Origin: Lysobacter sp. M2-1
GTDB taxonomy: Bacteria > Pseudomonadota > Gammaproteobacteria > Xanthomonadales > Xanthomonadaceae
DNA length: 64,000 nucleotides
Assembly: GCF_022662495.1 (NCBI RefSeq)
Contig: NZ_JAKPBU010000011.1
Coordinates: 248,001 to 312,000 of the forward strand
Direction: 5' to 3'
The translations under genes were made by a program, and so were the position numbers. Below the pieces are notes generated by a model. It saw nothing but the letters and a program-made list of their open reading frames with translations. It had not been told where the DNA came from and did no database searches. Below, piece after piece: positions 17,022 through 25,612 of the stretch (positions are counted from its first letter, which is position 1; every line of letters begins with the position of its first letter).

Positions 17022-18701
17022 GCCAGCCTTGCCCGCTTCGTAGACCGGCTTGCCGTCGACGTAGGTCGCACGCACGCTGAGAGTGCGCAACTGTCCCGGC
17101 GGAACCGACAGCGGATCCTCGCCCAGGATCACGAAGTCGGCGCGCTTGCCGGGCTCCAGGCTGCCCACTTCGCCTTCGGCGAAACCGGCGTACGCGGCGT
17201 CGAGGGTGAAGCCACGCAGGGCCTCTTCCGGGCTCAGCTTTTCCTGCGGGCGCCAGCCACCCGGCGGATTACCGTCTGCATCGGCGCGCGTGGTCGCGGC
17301 ATATAGGCCCAGCCTCGGTTCGACCGATTCGACCGGAAAATCCGACCCCAGCGCCAGCCGCGCCCCGCTGTCGCGCACCTGCCGCCATGCATAGGCGCCG
17401 CCAATCCGGTCCGCTCCGAGCCGGTCTTCGGCCCAGGGCATGTCGCTGGTGGCATGGGTCGGCTGCATCGATGCGATCACGCGTAACTGCGCGAGCCGCG
17501 GCAGGTCCTGCGGCGCCAGCACCTGCGCATGTTCGATGCGCCAGCGATGATCGCCCGCTGCCTGCTCGCCGAGCACCTGCTCGTACACGGCGAGGACTTC
17601 GTGGTTGCCGCGATCGCCGATCGCATGGGTCGCCACCTGCACGCCGCAGCGGCTGGCCTTGCCGGCCGCAGCCAGCAGTTGCTGCGGCGACATCACCATC
17701 AGGCCGCGATTGCCGGGATCGTCGCTGTAGTCCTGCAGCAACGCGGCGCCGCGGCTGCCCAGGGCGCCGTCGGCGTACAGCTTGACCGTGCGCATCTGCA
17801 GCCGGCCGGACGCATGCCGGTACCGACCCGTGCGACAGAGTTCTGCCAGCGCCTGGTCGTCGCCATCGGCCATCGCGGTGATGCGCAGGGGCAGCGCGCC
17901 GCGATCGGCCAGGCGCTGATAGGCGCGCAGTTCGGCCAGCGGCACGCCGGCGTCGTGCACACCGGTGAGGCCGGCGGCGACCGCGGCCTGCATGCCGAGC
18001 GTCAGCATGCGCTCGACCGTGGCCGCATCCGGAGCGGGACGAACATCGTCGACCAGCTGCATCGCCGCGTCGACCAGAATGCCGGTCGGCCTGCCCTGCT
18101 GGTCGCGCTCGATGCGGCCACCTTCCGGTTGCCAGTCGCCCTGCAGCTCGCGCTCGACCGCGCGCAACGCCGCGCTGTTGGCCCAGCCGGCGTGGCCGTC
18201 GACGCGGACCAGCCACACCGGTCGCTCGGGGAACGCGTCATCCAGATCGGCCGCCGTGGGGAACCGCCGTTCCGGCCAGTCGTTCTGGTCCCAGCCGTTG
18301 CCGACCAGCCAACCATCGCCGGGATTGGTCTGCGCGAACGCCTGCAGGCGCTGCACGACATCCTCTTTGCCGGCCGCGCCGATCAGGTCGGCGATCATCC
18401 GTGCTTCGCCCAGATCACCGACGTGGCCGTGCGCATCGATCAGGCCGGGGACGATGGTGCCCGCGCCGGCGTCGATGCGCGCGGCCTCGGGAAAGCGCGC
18501 CAGCAGCGCATCGGTGGTACCGAGCGCCAGGATCCTGCCCGCCTCATCGTAGGCCATCGCCTGCGCCTGGGGTTGATCCGGATCGACGGTGTGGATGCGC
18601 GCGGCACTGACCACGGTCACCTCGGCGGCCATCGCAACGCTGGATCCGGCCATCAGGGCGCCGGCCATCACGACGGAAAGCGGCAAACGCGGATTGGGCA
18701 T
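17004..18701 (-). CDS. Exported amidohydrolase, YtcJ-like
   Basis: A 565-residue metal-dependent hydrolase of the Amidohydro_3/YtcJ group. The ATG at 18701 gives a signal peptide (MPNPRLPLSVVMAGALMAGSSVAMA). Features are the metal-binding LIDAHGHVGDL, then WLVGNGWDQNDWPERR, VDGHAGWANSAALR, ATHAIGDRGNHEVLAVYE and IASMQPTHATSDMPWAEDR, ending in ALGSDFPVESVEPRLGLYAA. Such enzymes hydrolyse N-substituted amino-acid or cyclic-amide substrates; the natural substrate cannot be told from sequence. It is a single gene, convergent with the small membrane-protein gene. Confidence 0.88.
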   Translation of the reverse strand: MPNPRLPLSVVMAGALMAGSSVAMAAEVTVVSAARIHTVDPDQPQAQAMAYDEAGRILALGTTDALLARFPEAARIDAGAGTIVPGLIDAHGHVGDLGEARMIADLIGAAGKEDVVQRLQAFAQTNPGDGWLVGNGWDQNDWPERRFPTAADLDDAFPERPVWLVRVDGHAGWANSAALRAVERELQGDWQPEGGRIERDQQGRPTGILVDAAMQLVDDVRPAPDAATVERMLTLGMQAAVAAGLTGVHDAGVPLAELRAYQRLADRGALPLRITAMADGDDQALAELCRTGRYRHASGRLQMRTVKLYADGALGSRGAALLQDYSDDPGNRGLMVMSPQQLLAAAGKASRCGVQVATHAIGDRGNHEVLAVYEQVLGEQAAGDHRWRIEHAQVLAPQDLPRLAQLRVIASMQPTHATSDMPWAEDRLGADRIGGAYAWRQVRDSGARLALGSDFPVESVEPRLGLYAATTRADADGNPPGGWRPQEKLSPEEALRGFTLDAAYAGFAEGEVGSLEPGKRADFVILGEDPLSVPPGQLRTLSVRATYVDGKPVYEAGKAGSAATP

Positions 18702-18858
18702 GATCGGTACTCGTCGGCGAAGTCCGGACTCTGGGCAAAAACCCCGGCGCGGGCAAGGCAAAGACGGCCGCCCGGCTTCGGCCGAAGCCACGGCAATGCG
18801 CGGAGGGTGGCTGAGCGTTCCAACTCCGGCAGCCCGGCCGAAGCGAACCGCGGTCGGT

Positions 18859-19638
18859 TCAGGGACGCGACTGCCGGGTCCAGAGTGCGCGACCGGCGGC
18901 ATCCTCGATCACCCACCAGCGACCGTCGGCCGACACCGCAATCGGCCGTGCGCCCTTGGGCCAGTCCGTGGGCGCCGCCGCCCCATCGGCGGGTACGGAC
19001 ATTCGCGGCGCCCGCAGCGATGGCCGCCGCAGCGGCGCGCCGGGGTCGGCTTCGGCATCGGACACGCCGGCCGGCACCGGGTCGGTCTGTTCGCTGCTTA
19101 CGTTGCAGCTGGCATCCAGCCAGATCTGACGACGCAGCATGCCAGTGCCATCGGCGTGCGTGTATCCGGCGGCAACCGCTCCCTGCGCGTCGATGCCGAG
19201 CAGGCGATCCAGTTCGACATCGGCGCGGCAGGCCACGGCCCCGTCGCGCCAGAGCTGCGCGTCGCCCGCGATGACCCAGAGCGCGCCGTCCGGCGCGAAA
19301 CCCACGTCGGTCACCCAGGCACCCACCGGGTGCCTGGACTCCGCATCCTGTGCCAGATCGAGCATGCGGATTTCCTCGCCGGCAGCCCAGGCCACGCGCG
19401 GTTGCGAAGGATCGAACGCCACCGCACCCGCACCCGGCAGCATCCGCAAGGGAGCGGCGATGGATGGCGCATTCGATGCATCCGGGCGCGCTGCATCCAC
19501 ACCAGCGGATGCAGCTGCCTCCTGGGCGCTCGGCGAGGCGCTTCCGTCCGCGCCGGCGCAGGCCGCCAGGAACATGAGCACAGCCAGCGCGACCACTCCT
19601 GTGCGCCGCAGGCGGGCGGGTCCGCGGATCGAATGCAT
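18859..19638 (-). CDS. Lipoprotein of unknown function, propeller-like repeats
   Basis: A 259-residue lipoprotein. From the ATG at 19638 the N-terminus RLRRTGVVALAVLMFLAAC has a lipobox ending at LAAC, followed by a low-complexity Ala/Ser linker. The rest has repeated beta-type stretches (AVAFDPSQPRVAWAAGEE, DVGFAPDGALWVIAGDAQLW, AVSADGRWWVIEDAAG), reminiscent of propeller blades but too few to name a family. It lies 62 bases downstream of the signal-less M15 peptidase on the same strand, so the two may be functionally paired. No known domain was recognised. Confidence 0.7.
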   Translation of the reverse strand: MHSIRGPARLRRTGVVALAVLMFLAACAGADGSASPSAQEAAASAGVDAARPDASNAPSIAAPLRMLPGAGAVAFDPSQPRVAWAAGEEIRMLDLAQDAESRHPVGAWVTDVGFAPDGALWVIAGDAQLWRDGAVACRADVELDRLLGIDAQGAVAAGYTHADGTGMLRRQIWLDASCNVSSEQTDPVPAGVSDAEADPGAPLRRPSLRAPRMSVPADGAAAPTDWPKGARPIAVSADGRWWVIEDAAGRALWTRQSRP

Positions 19639-19700
19639 GCGGTGTGCAGTCACGAGCCCGGATTCTGCCAGAGGATCGGCCGCGCGTCGGCCCGAAGCCT

Positions 19701-20717
19701 TCAGGGCTGCTGGCCGATGCCCATGCGGTCCCACACTGCTTCCAGTCCGCCCTGTCGCATGTTGCCGGCGAACTGACCAGCATCGCCCGCGCCGAAGCCG
19801 GGGTGGTACTCCACGTGCGGACGGTCGGGATTGCGCCAGTTGCCGCCCCAGGTCAGTCCGTAGCCGTCGGCGATCTGGCCATAGCGCGTCCAGTTGCCGT
19901 TCTCGGGCCAGGACGGCTGTCCGGTGGGAGTGCTGAACACCAGGTCCACGGCCAGGCCGTAGTTGTGCCAGGACTGTCCGCCGCGCGCATTGGTCACGCG
20001 GTTGCCGGGCGCCGTGCGTCCCTGCGCGTACAGCGCGTCCTGCTGGGCGAAGGTGCGGTAGGCCAGGTCGGTCTGCATGTCCATGCCTTCCCGGCGCGCG
20101 CGCTCGAGCGTCTGCCTGACGCGATCGGCGAAATCCTGGTTGACGTTGGCATCGTCGAGCCGGCCGCGGCGATCGGCCGGATGCAGGTCCAGCATCGTTT
20201 GCAGCTCGCCGTTCACCTGTTCCTGCATGCGCACGCGGGCGCTGAGGTCGCTGTAGACGTTGCGCGGCTGCTGTTCGGTGCTGAGCTGGACTTCGCCGTT
20301 GTTGTTGATGGTGCCCGCCGGGCGCCCGTCGGCCCCGATGAGGGTGCCGTGATCGATCGTGTAGGTCTGCCCGGCGATGGTGAGCGTGCCCGCATCGGGA
20401 GAAAGCAACGACTGCGTGGCCGCCGGGTTAACCCCCAGCGTCTGCGCCACGGTGCCTTCCACGTAGGCCGCGGTCGCGGCGTTAGGCGCGGCGGCGAACG
20501 CGTCCAGCGCCTCTACCCGCTGCTGGTCGCTGAGGTTGTAGCAGTTCAGATTGGCGCTGAGCTGGTCGAGGGCTGCGACAGCCTGCGGATTCGCTGCGAG
20601 CTCTGCGCGCAGTTCCTGTTCGCGGACGCTGGCCGCGCTGGTCTGCTCGCGCGCGAGCGATTCGCTGAGCGAAGATGTCTCGTTGCTGCGATCGGTTCCA
20701 CCGACGCTGTCGACCAT
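19701..20717 (-). CDS. M15-family peptidoglycan endopeptidase without a Sec signal
   Basis: A 338-residue protein. The C-terminal third (about 195-305) is an M15 D-Ala-D-Ala carboxypeptidase/L-Ala-D-Glu endopeptidase domain of the CwlK/phage-endolysin type. The zinc ligands are H251 and D258 (SWHNYGLAVD) and H301 (DRPHVEY). Residues 1-190 are Gln/Ala-rich with a coiled region and a short beta segment (LTIAGQTYTIDHGTLIGADG), and there is no signal peptide, so export must be by another route such as a contractile or type IV system, vesicles or lysis. The ATG at 20717 has an excellent GGAGGATATCGCC before it. The C-terminal tail lacks the XVIPCD motifs. A lipoprotein gene follows at 62 bases. 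Confidence 0.82.
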   Translation of the reverse strand: MVDSVGGTDRSNETSSLSESLAREQTSAASVREQELRAELAANPQAVAALDQLSANLNCYNLSDQQRVEALDAFAAAPNAATAAYVEGTVAQTLGVNPAATQSLLSPDAGTLTIAGQTYTIDHGTLIGADGRPAGTINNNGEVQLSTEQQPRNVYSDLSARVRMQEQVNGELQTMLDLHPADRRGRLDDANVNQDFADRVRQTLERARREGMDMQTDLAYRTFAQQDALYAQGRTAPGNRVTNARGGQSWHNYGLAVDLVFSTPTGQPSWPENGNWTRYGQIADGYGLTWGGNWRNPDRPHVEYHPGFGAGDAGQFAGNMRQGGLEAVWDRMGIGQQP

Positions 20718-20819
20718 GGCGATATCCTCCGGAAGCCTTTCCAGATGCGCTCGGCGCAAGCCTGTCTTATAGCCAACGGCGAGCACGCCGCCCACCTGGG
20801 GCGCACCCTAGGTTCGTCA

Positions 20820-21929
20820 TCAGTCGAGCCGTTTGCGGAACCGGCTGATCGCCAGGGTCATCATCACCGCAGTGAACGCGATCAGCGCCGCCACGTCGGG
20901 CCACAGTTCGGGCAGCCCCGCACCGCGCAGCATCACGCCGCGGATCAGGCGCAGGAAATGGGTCAGCGGCAGGACTTCCGCGAGCCACTGGATGACCCGC
21001 GGCATGCCGGCGAACGGGAACATGAAGCCCGACAGCAGGATCGAGGGCAGGAACACGAAGAAGCTCATCTGCATGGCCTGGAACTGCGACTGCGCCTTGG
21101 TCGAGATCATCAGGCCGAGGGTGAGGTTGGCGACGATCAGCAGCAGCGCGGCGACGTAGACATCCAGCACGCTTCCGCGCACAGGCACCTTGAACAGCCA
21201 CAGGCCGAGCAGCAGCACCAGGGTGGTCTGGACCAGGCCGATGCCGACGTAGGGCAGCACCTTGCCGATCATCAGCTCGCTGCGGCTGACCGGCGTGGCG
21301 ATCAGCAGCTCCATGTTGCCGCGCTCGCGCTCGCGCACGATCGACACGCCGGTGAACAGGACCATCGTCATGGTCAGGATCACGCCGATCAACCCGGGCA
21401 CGATGTTGACGGCAGAACGGCGCTCCGGGTTGTAGAAGCTGACCACGGCGATCTGCCGGGCCGTGACTTCGCGCGCGCCCGTGGCGTTGGCAAGCGCAAC
21501 GCTGTTGTCCAGCGGCATCTGCGCGAGCTGGACGGCGGCGCTCTGGACCACCGTGTCGCTGCCGTCGACCAGCACCTGCACCGCTTCGCGGCCGTCGATG
21601 CGGCGGCGCTCGAAGTCGGGTGGGATCACCACCCCCACGCTGATCTCGCCACGGCGCAGGCTCGCCATCAGTTCCTGCGGCGTGTTGACCGTTTGCGTCG
21701 GCGCGATCACGCCGGTGGCCACCATGTCCATCACCAGCGCGCGCGCGCCGGCCGTTCCTGCCTGATCGGCTATACCGGCGGACAGCCCGCGCAGGTTGAG
21801 GTTGATCGCATAGCCGAACAGCACCAGCTGCATGACCGGGATGCCGACGATCATCGCCAGGGTGATGCGGTCGCGGCGCATCTGCCGCATTTCCTTGAGC
21901 ATGACGGCGAACAGGCGGCGGAAGTTCAT
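20820..21929 (-). CDS. ABC-2 type exporter permease
   Basis: A 369-residue permease of the YbhS/YhhJ type. It has an N-terminal helix (RDRITLAMIVGIPVMQLVLFGY), a long extracytoplasmic domain with GVVIPPDFERR and VLVDGSDTVVQSA, and then five helices with FFVFLPSILLSGFMFPFAGMP and FLRLIRGVMLRGAGLPELW, signatures of ABC2_membrane_3. It presumably works as a homodimer with the ATPase gene upstream, since no second permease is present, unlike E. coli ybhS/ybhR. The start is at 21929; the 133 bases up to the ATPase gene contain a REP pair. Confidence 0.9.
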   Translation of the reverse strand: MNFRRLFAVMLKEMRQMRRDRITLAMIVGIPVMQLVLFGYAINLNLRGLSAGIADQAGTAGARALVMDMVATGVIAPTQTVNTPQELMASLRRGEISVGVVIPPDFERRRIDGREAVQVLVDGSDTVVQSAAVQLAQMPLDNSVALANATGAREVTARQIAVVSFYNPERRSAVNIVPGLIGVILTMTMVLFTGVSIVRERERGNMELLIATPVSRSELMIGKVLPYVGIGLVQTTLVLLLGLWLFKVPVRGSVLDVYVAALLLIVANLTLGLMISTKAQSQFQAMQMSFFVFLPSILLSGFMFPFAGMPRVIQWLAEVLPLTHFLRLIRGVMLRGAGLPELWPDVAALIAFTAVMMTLAISRFRKRLD

Positions 21930-21947
21930 GGCGACACTCCGCTGGGC

Positions 21948-22028
21948 GTGGGAGCTGCCTTGGCCGTGATCGGTCCGGGCTGCGCACCCGTTCGCGTAGA
22001 AGAGACTCGCGGCCAAGGCCGCTCCCAC
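21948..22028. repeat. Inverted pair of GTGGGAG-headed REP elements inside the exporter operon
   Basis: Two inversely oriented elements of about 24 bases lie at 21948-21971 (GTGGGAGCTGCCTTGG...) and 22005-22028 (complement begins GTGGGAGCGGCCTTGG). They differ at a few positions and each folds back on GGCC. The unit is related to the GTAG-type pair at 6342-6453 in size and head sequence. Being between ATPase and permease genes, the structure may stabilise or attenuate the mRNA. Confidence 0.75.
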
Positions 22029-22062
22029 GGAGACCGCACGCCCGCAATGCCGATGTGCATGC

Positions 22063-23052
22063 TCATGCCGCCTCCCTGTCCGGCTCGCGCCCACGCGTGG
22101 CCGAGACGAAGACGTCTTCGAGATTGGGCTGCGACGCTGCGACTTCCGCCTGCAGCCCCGCCTGCCGCAGGGCGGCGTGGATGCGCGCGCCTGCATCGCC
22201 GTCGGCCGTGGTCAGGACGCGCAGGCTGTTGCCGATCTGGGCGACGCTGAGCACCCCCGGCAGACCGACCAGCGTCTGCTGCGCGCGGCGGGGCTGCTGC
22301 GCGAGCACCGAAACCGTGCGACCGGCCAGCGCGGACGTCAGTTCGTCCGGCGTGCCGTCGGCCACCAGCGCGCCGCGATCGAGAATGGCGATGCGGTGAC
22401 AGCGTTCGGCCTCGTCCATGTAGTGGGTGGACACCAGCAGGGTGGTGCCGGCATCGGCCAGGTCGAAGAGTTTTTCCCAGAAGTCGCGCCGCGATTCTGG
22501 ATCCACCGCGCTGGTCGGCTCGTCCAGGAACAGCAATTCGGGCTCATGGATCACCGCACCGGCCAAGGCGAGCCGCTGCTTCTGGCCGCCGCTCAGGGTG
22601 CCTGCGAGCTGTTTCTGCCGGTCGGCGAAATGGTATTGCTCGATCAGCTCGTCGATCCGCCGCCGGGCCTGCGGCTTGTCGAGCCCCTGCACCGCGGCGA
22701 GGAAGTCCAGGTTCTCGCGCACGGTCAGGTCCTCGAACAGCGAGAACTTCTGGGTCATGTAACCGATGCGCAGGCGCAGCGCGTCGGCCTGCTCGGGAAT
22801 GCGCAGGCCGAGCACCTCGATCTCGCCTTCGCTCGGTGTCAACAATCCGCAGAGCATGCGGATGGTGGTGGACTTGCCCGATCCATTGGGGCCAAGAAAG
22901 CCGTAGACATGGGCCGTGGGCACGGTCAGGTCGACGTGGTCCACCGCGACCAGGTCGGCGAAGCGCTTGGTCAGGCCGCGCGCGCGGATTGCAATGGATT
23001 CTCCCGCTCCATCGGAGGATTCGTGCGCGATCGCGGGCTCCGGACGCGTCAT
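22063..23052 (-). CDS. ABC transporter ATP-binding protein of the ABC-2 exporter
   Basis: A 329-residue ATPase with all motifs: Walker A GPNGSGKST, Q-loop YMTQKFSLF, signature LSGGQKQRLAL, Walker B LLFLDEPTSAVD, and the H-loop STHYMDEAERC. The YMTQKFSLFEDLTV stretch is typical of the YbhF/CcmA-like drug export ATPases. It is a single ATPase domain, shorter than the double-domain YbhF. The C-terminal part (about 235-329) resembles the DrrA-type regulatory tail. The ATG at 23052 is 9 bases after the HlyD-like gene. Confidence 0.92.
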   Translation of the reverse strand: MTRPEPAIAHESSDGAGESIAIRARGLTKRFADLVAVDHVDLTVPTAHVYGFLGPNGSGKSTTIRMLCGLLTPSEGEIEVLGLRIPEQADALRLRIGYMTQKFSLFEDLTVRENLDFLAAVQGLDKPQARRRIDELIEQYHFADRQKQLAGTLSGGQKQRLALAGAVIHEPELLFLDEPTSAVDPESRRDFWEKLFDLADAGTTLLVSTHYMDEAERCHRIAILDRGALVADGTPDELTSALAGRTVSVLAQQPRRAQQTLVGLPGVLSVAQIGNSLRVLTTADGDAGARIHAALRQAGLQAEVAASQPNLEDVFVSATRGREPDREAA

Positions 23053-23061
23053 CGGGCGCCC

Positions 23062-24036
23062 TCAATCCTTTCCCGGCTTGGCGGAAGTGGGTCCGGACGC
23101 GAACTCGACGCGCACCGGCAAGCCCGCCGGCAACTGCGCGGCGTCCTTACCCAGGGATATTTCAGCGAGATAGCTCAGGCGCGCGGCGTCCTCGCCGATC
23201 AGTGCGTAGTACGGCGTGAAGCTGGGCTCGCTGCGGATCATGCGCACCCGGCCCGACAGCACGGCATCGCGACCGTCCACGTGGACCTGCACGCGGTCGC
23301 CCACCTTGACGCTGGCGCGCAGGGGCTCGGGCACATAGATGCGCGCGTACGGTGCGTCGCCCACGAGCAGGATCGCCAGCGGTGCGCCGACCGGGGCCTG
23401 ATCGCCCAATCGATAAGGCAGGCTATCGATGCGACCGGCGCGCGGCGCGACCACGTCGAGTTTGTCCAGCGTCGCCTGCTGCGCGACCACCTGCGCTTGC
23501 GCACCCTCGGCCGCAGCGCGCGCCTGCGCGATCTGCTCGACGCGCGCACCTCGCTCCAGCTGTTCGAGCACGGCCTGCGCGGCGCGGACCTGCGCTGCCG
23601 CATTGCCGGTGGCGGCCCGCGCGCGGTCGACATCGGACGCGGCGACCAGCTGCCGGCTTCCGAGCGGCTGCAGCCGCGCGTAATAGGCAGCGGCATCGCG
23701 TGCCTGCGCCTGCACTGCGGCGAGGTTGGCGCGTGCCTGGGCGATCTCCTCGCTGCGGGTACCGGCTTCCAGTTCGGCCAGGGCATCGCGCTGCCGCTGC
23801 GCCTCGGCTTCCGCCGCGCGGGTCTGCGCCTGGGTGCGGGTGCGTTCCAGGGTGAGCAACTTGGCGCCGGCCGCCACCTGCTGGCCTTCGCGCACGTCGA
23901 TCGCGACGATGCGCTCGGCAGCGGGCGCCGGCAGGGCAACGCGATCGTATTCCAGGGTGCCGAGCGCCTGCGGCGGGTCCTCCGCACATCCGGCCATGAC
24001 CACCACGACGACGACCGCAGTGCGCAGGAATTTCAT
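23062..24036 (-). CDS. HlyD/AcrA-type membrane fusion lipoprotein (YbhG-like)
   Basis: A 324-residue periplasmic adaptor. The ATG at 24036 gives MKFLRTAVVVVVVMAGCAED, a lipoprotein signal. Half-motifs for the biotinyl-lipoyl domain (ALPAPAAERIVAIDVREGQQVAAGAKLLTL and VVAPRAGRIDSLPYRLGDQ) flank a long Ala-rich coiled-coil hairpin (about residues 60-195), and a beta-barrel part follows (YARIYVPEPLRASVKVGDRVQVHVDGR). It would bridge the ABC-2 exporter and an outer-membrane channel, which is not in this operon. It lies 25 bases after tetR and 9 before the ATPase gene. Confidence 0.9.
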   Translation of the reverse strand: MKFLRTAVVVVVVMAGCAEDPPQALGTLEYDRVALPAPAAERIVAIDVREGQQVAAGAKLLTLERTRTQAQTRAAEAEAQRQRDALAELEAGTRSEEIAQARANLAAVQAQARDAAAYYARLQPLGSRQLVAASDVDRARAATGNAAAQVRAAQAVLEQLERGARVEQIAQARAAAEGAQAQVVAQQATLDKLDVVAPRAGRIDSLPYRLGDQAPVGAPLAILLVGDAPYARIYVPEPLRASVKVGDRVQVHVDGRDAVLSGRVRMIRSEPSFTPYYALIGEDAARLSYLAEISLGKDAAQLPAGLPVRVEFASGPTSAKPGKD

Positions 24037-24061
24037 GCAGATGCTCCGGTGTGCATATGGG

Positions 24062-24730
24062 TCAGCCGGCGCCGATGCCGCGATCGAGCAGCGCCAGCGT
24101 ATGCAGGCGCAGGGCGTCGGCATCGAGGTCGTCGGCATCGAAGATGCGGCGCCAGATCGGCGCGCCGGCGGCGGGGAACAGGGTCAGCCCGACCAAGGAC
24201 ACCACCAGCAGGCGCGGGTCGAGATCCGGATTCAGCTTGCCCTGCGCCTGCGCGGCAGCGAAGCGCTGCGCCAGCAGCAGCGGCACCTGCGGCGCCATCC
24301 GGCCGACGAGAAGATCGCGCAGCGCGCCGCCCTCACTCAGGACCTCGCGCACCCACAGCGACGGCAGCCACGGATGCTGCACCACCAGCCGGCCGATGCC
24401 GATCACGAAGCGCGCGACCAGCTCGTCGACATCGTCGCCGGCCGCCAGCAGCGTCTCGCGCAGGCCGGCAAACAGCGGCATCAGCCGCTCCTCGATCACC
24501 GCATCCTGCAGCTGCGCCTTGTCGCCGAAGTAGTAATGCAGCAGGGCCGGGGTCACCTCGGCTTCGGTGGCGATGTCGCGCAGCGAGGTGGCGGCGATGC
24601 CGCGCACAGCGAAGCGGGCGACCGCCGCATCGAGCAGCCGCTCGCGCAGGTCGGGGCCTGCGGTGCCGGGGCCGCGCCCGGAGGGGCGGCCGCGGGTGCG
24701 TTGTCTTGCCGGGGTCTTGGCTGTGGCCAT
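24062..24730 (-). CDS. TetR/AcrR-family repressor of the exporter operon (CecR-like)
   Basis: A 222-residue repressor. After a basic, disordered start, residues of about 28-75 form the TetR helix-turn-helix (LLDAAVARFAVRGIAATSLRDIATEAEVTPALLHYYFGDKAQL in pieces). The ligand-binding part resembles CecR (YbiH), the regulator of E. coli ybhG-ybhFSR, in agreement with the genes it heads. It is the first gene of tetR-hlyD-ATPase-permease. An AT-rich 24-base inverted repeat begins only 7 bases upstream of its ATG, so autoregulation is likely. Confidence 0.88.
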   Translation of the reverse strand: MATAKTPARQRTRGRPSGRGPGTAGPDLRERLLDAAVARFAVRGIAATSLRDIATEAEVTPALLHYYFGDKAQLQDAVIEERLMPLFAGLRETLLAAGDDVDELVARFVIGIGRLVVQHPWLPSLWVREVLSEGGALRDLLVGRMAPQVPLLLAQRFAAAQAQGKLNPDLDPRLLVVSLVGLTLFPAAGAPIWRRIFDADDLDADALRLHTLALLDRGIGAG

Positions 24731-24736
24731 GACTGT

Positions 24737-24760
24737 ATTTAATTATATGTTTAATTAAAT
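24737..24760. promoter_or_regulatory. Candidate TetR operator
   Basis: A perfect 9-base inverted repeat, ATTTAATTA at 24737-24745 and TAATTAAAT at 24752-24760, with a 6-base spacer. It is strikingly AT-rich in high-GC surroundings and adjoins the tetR start codon. Size and symmetry suit a TetR dimer pair. It may also overlap the operon promoter. Confidence 0.6.
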
Positions 24761-24808
24761 TTCAAGTCGTTCACCTGCGTTCGGCCGCAAGCGGCGGCTG
24801 GGTCGGTC

Positions 24809-25612
24809 CTACGAGGCTCCGGACAAGCCGGGCAGCCGTCGCCCCTCACGCAGGCATACAGCGAAGAACACGAACAGGTCCAGGGTGTAACGCCTGAGCA
24901 GCCGCCGCGGTTCGCGCGCCAGGCGATACAGCCATTCCATCCGCCAGCGCCGTATCCACCCCGGTGCCCGTTCCACGTTGCCGGAGAGAAAATCCAGCAG
25001 CGCACCGACCCCGAACAGCACCGGCGCCGTCAGCGCCTCGCGATGGTCGAGGATCCACGCCTCCTGGCGCGGATTGCCGAACGCCACCAGCACGATATCC
25101 GGTCGCAGCGCGTTGATCCGCGCCACCAGCCCGTCGCCGGCCGCGGCGAATTCGTCATACCCGTCGCAACTGCCGACGACCTGCTGCCCCAGTGATTCGG
25201 CCAGGTGCCGCCCTGCCCGCTCGGCCACGCCCGGCGCGCTGCCGAGCAGGAAGAAGCGGAGCGGCCGCGGGCTGCACGCGCACAGGTAGGGAACGAAGTC
25301 GGTGCCGTTGAGGTTTTCCGCAAAGCGACGGCGGTGCACCAGCAGGGCGGCCAGATCCATGCCGATGCCATCGTTGACCACGCGCACGGACGGCGCCAGC
25401 AACTGCGGCCGCAGCGCACGGCACTGCACCACGAAGTTGGTATTGGCGAAAAACACCTGGCGCCTGGTGCCGCCCTCGCAGGCGGCGAGCACATCGCGCG
25501 CCAGCACCTCGCGCGCCAGCGAATGCACCCGATATCCGCCGAGCGTCAGCGGCGCCTCAACTTCGGCAGGCGTGGTTCCCGCCACGGTCGCGCCGTTCCG
25601 CACCGGCGTCAC
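24809..25612 (-). CDS. gumM: GumM: WecG/TagA/CpsF-family glucosyltransferase
   Basis: A 267-residue GT26 enzyme. In xanthan synthesis GumM adds the second glucose to the polyprenyl-linked glucose, making the cellobiose backbone unit on the inner face of the membrane. Family marks are FFANTNFVVQCRA, VRVVNDGIGMD, NGTDFVPYL, FFLLGSAPGVAERAGRHLAE and VLVAFGNPRQEAWI with the closing VFFAVCLREGRRLPGL. The GTG at 25612 overlaps the gumL stop by 4 bases (GTGA). The adjacent GTG at 25615 is equally possible. It is the last gum gene here; gumN, gumO and gumP do not follow. Confidence 0.9.
   Translation of the reverse strand: MTPVRNGATVAGTTPAEVEAPLTLGGYRVHSLAREVLARDVLAACEGGTRRQVFFANTNFVVQCRALRPQLLAPSVRVVNDGIGMDLAALLVHRRRFAENLNGTDFVPYLCACSPRPLRFFLLGSAPGVAERAGRHLAESLGQQVVGSCDGYDEFAAAGDGLVARINALRPDIVLVAFGNPRQEAWILDHREALTAPVLFGVGALLDFLSGNVERAPGWIRRWRMEWLYRLAREPRRLLRRYTLDLFVFFAVCLREGRRLPGLSGAS

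Noticed and set aside
19644-22250. 868-codon plus-strand frame, also 22177-24732 (851 codons)
   Set aside because: Antisense to the M15 peptidase and ABC exporter genes; compositionally noise (His/Arg/Gln/Asp-rich).
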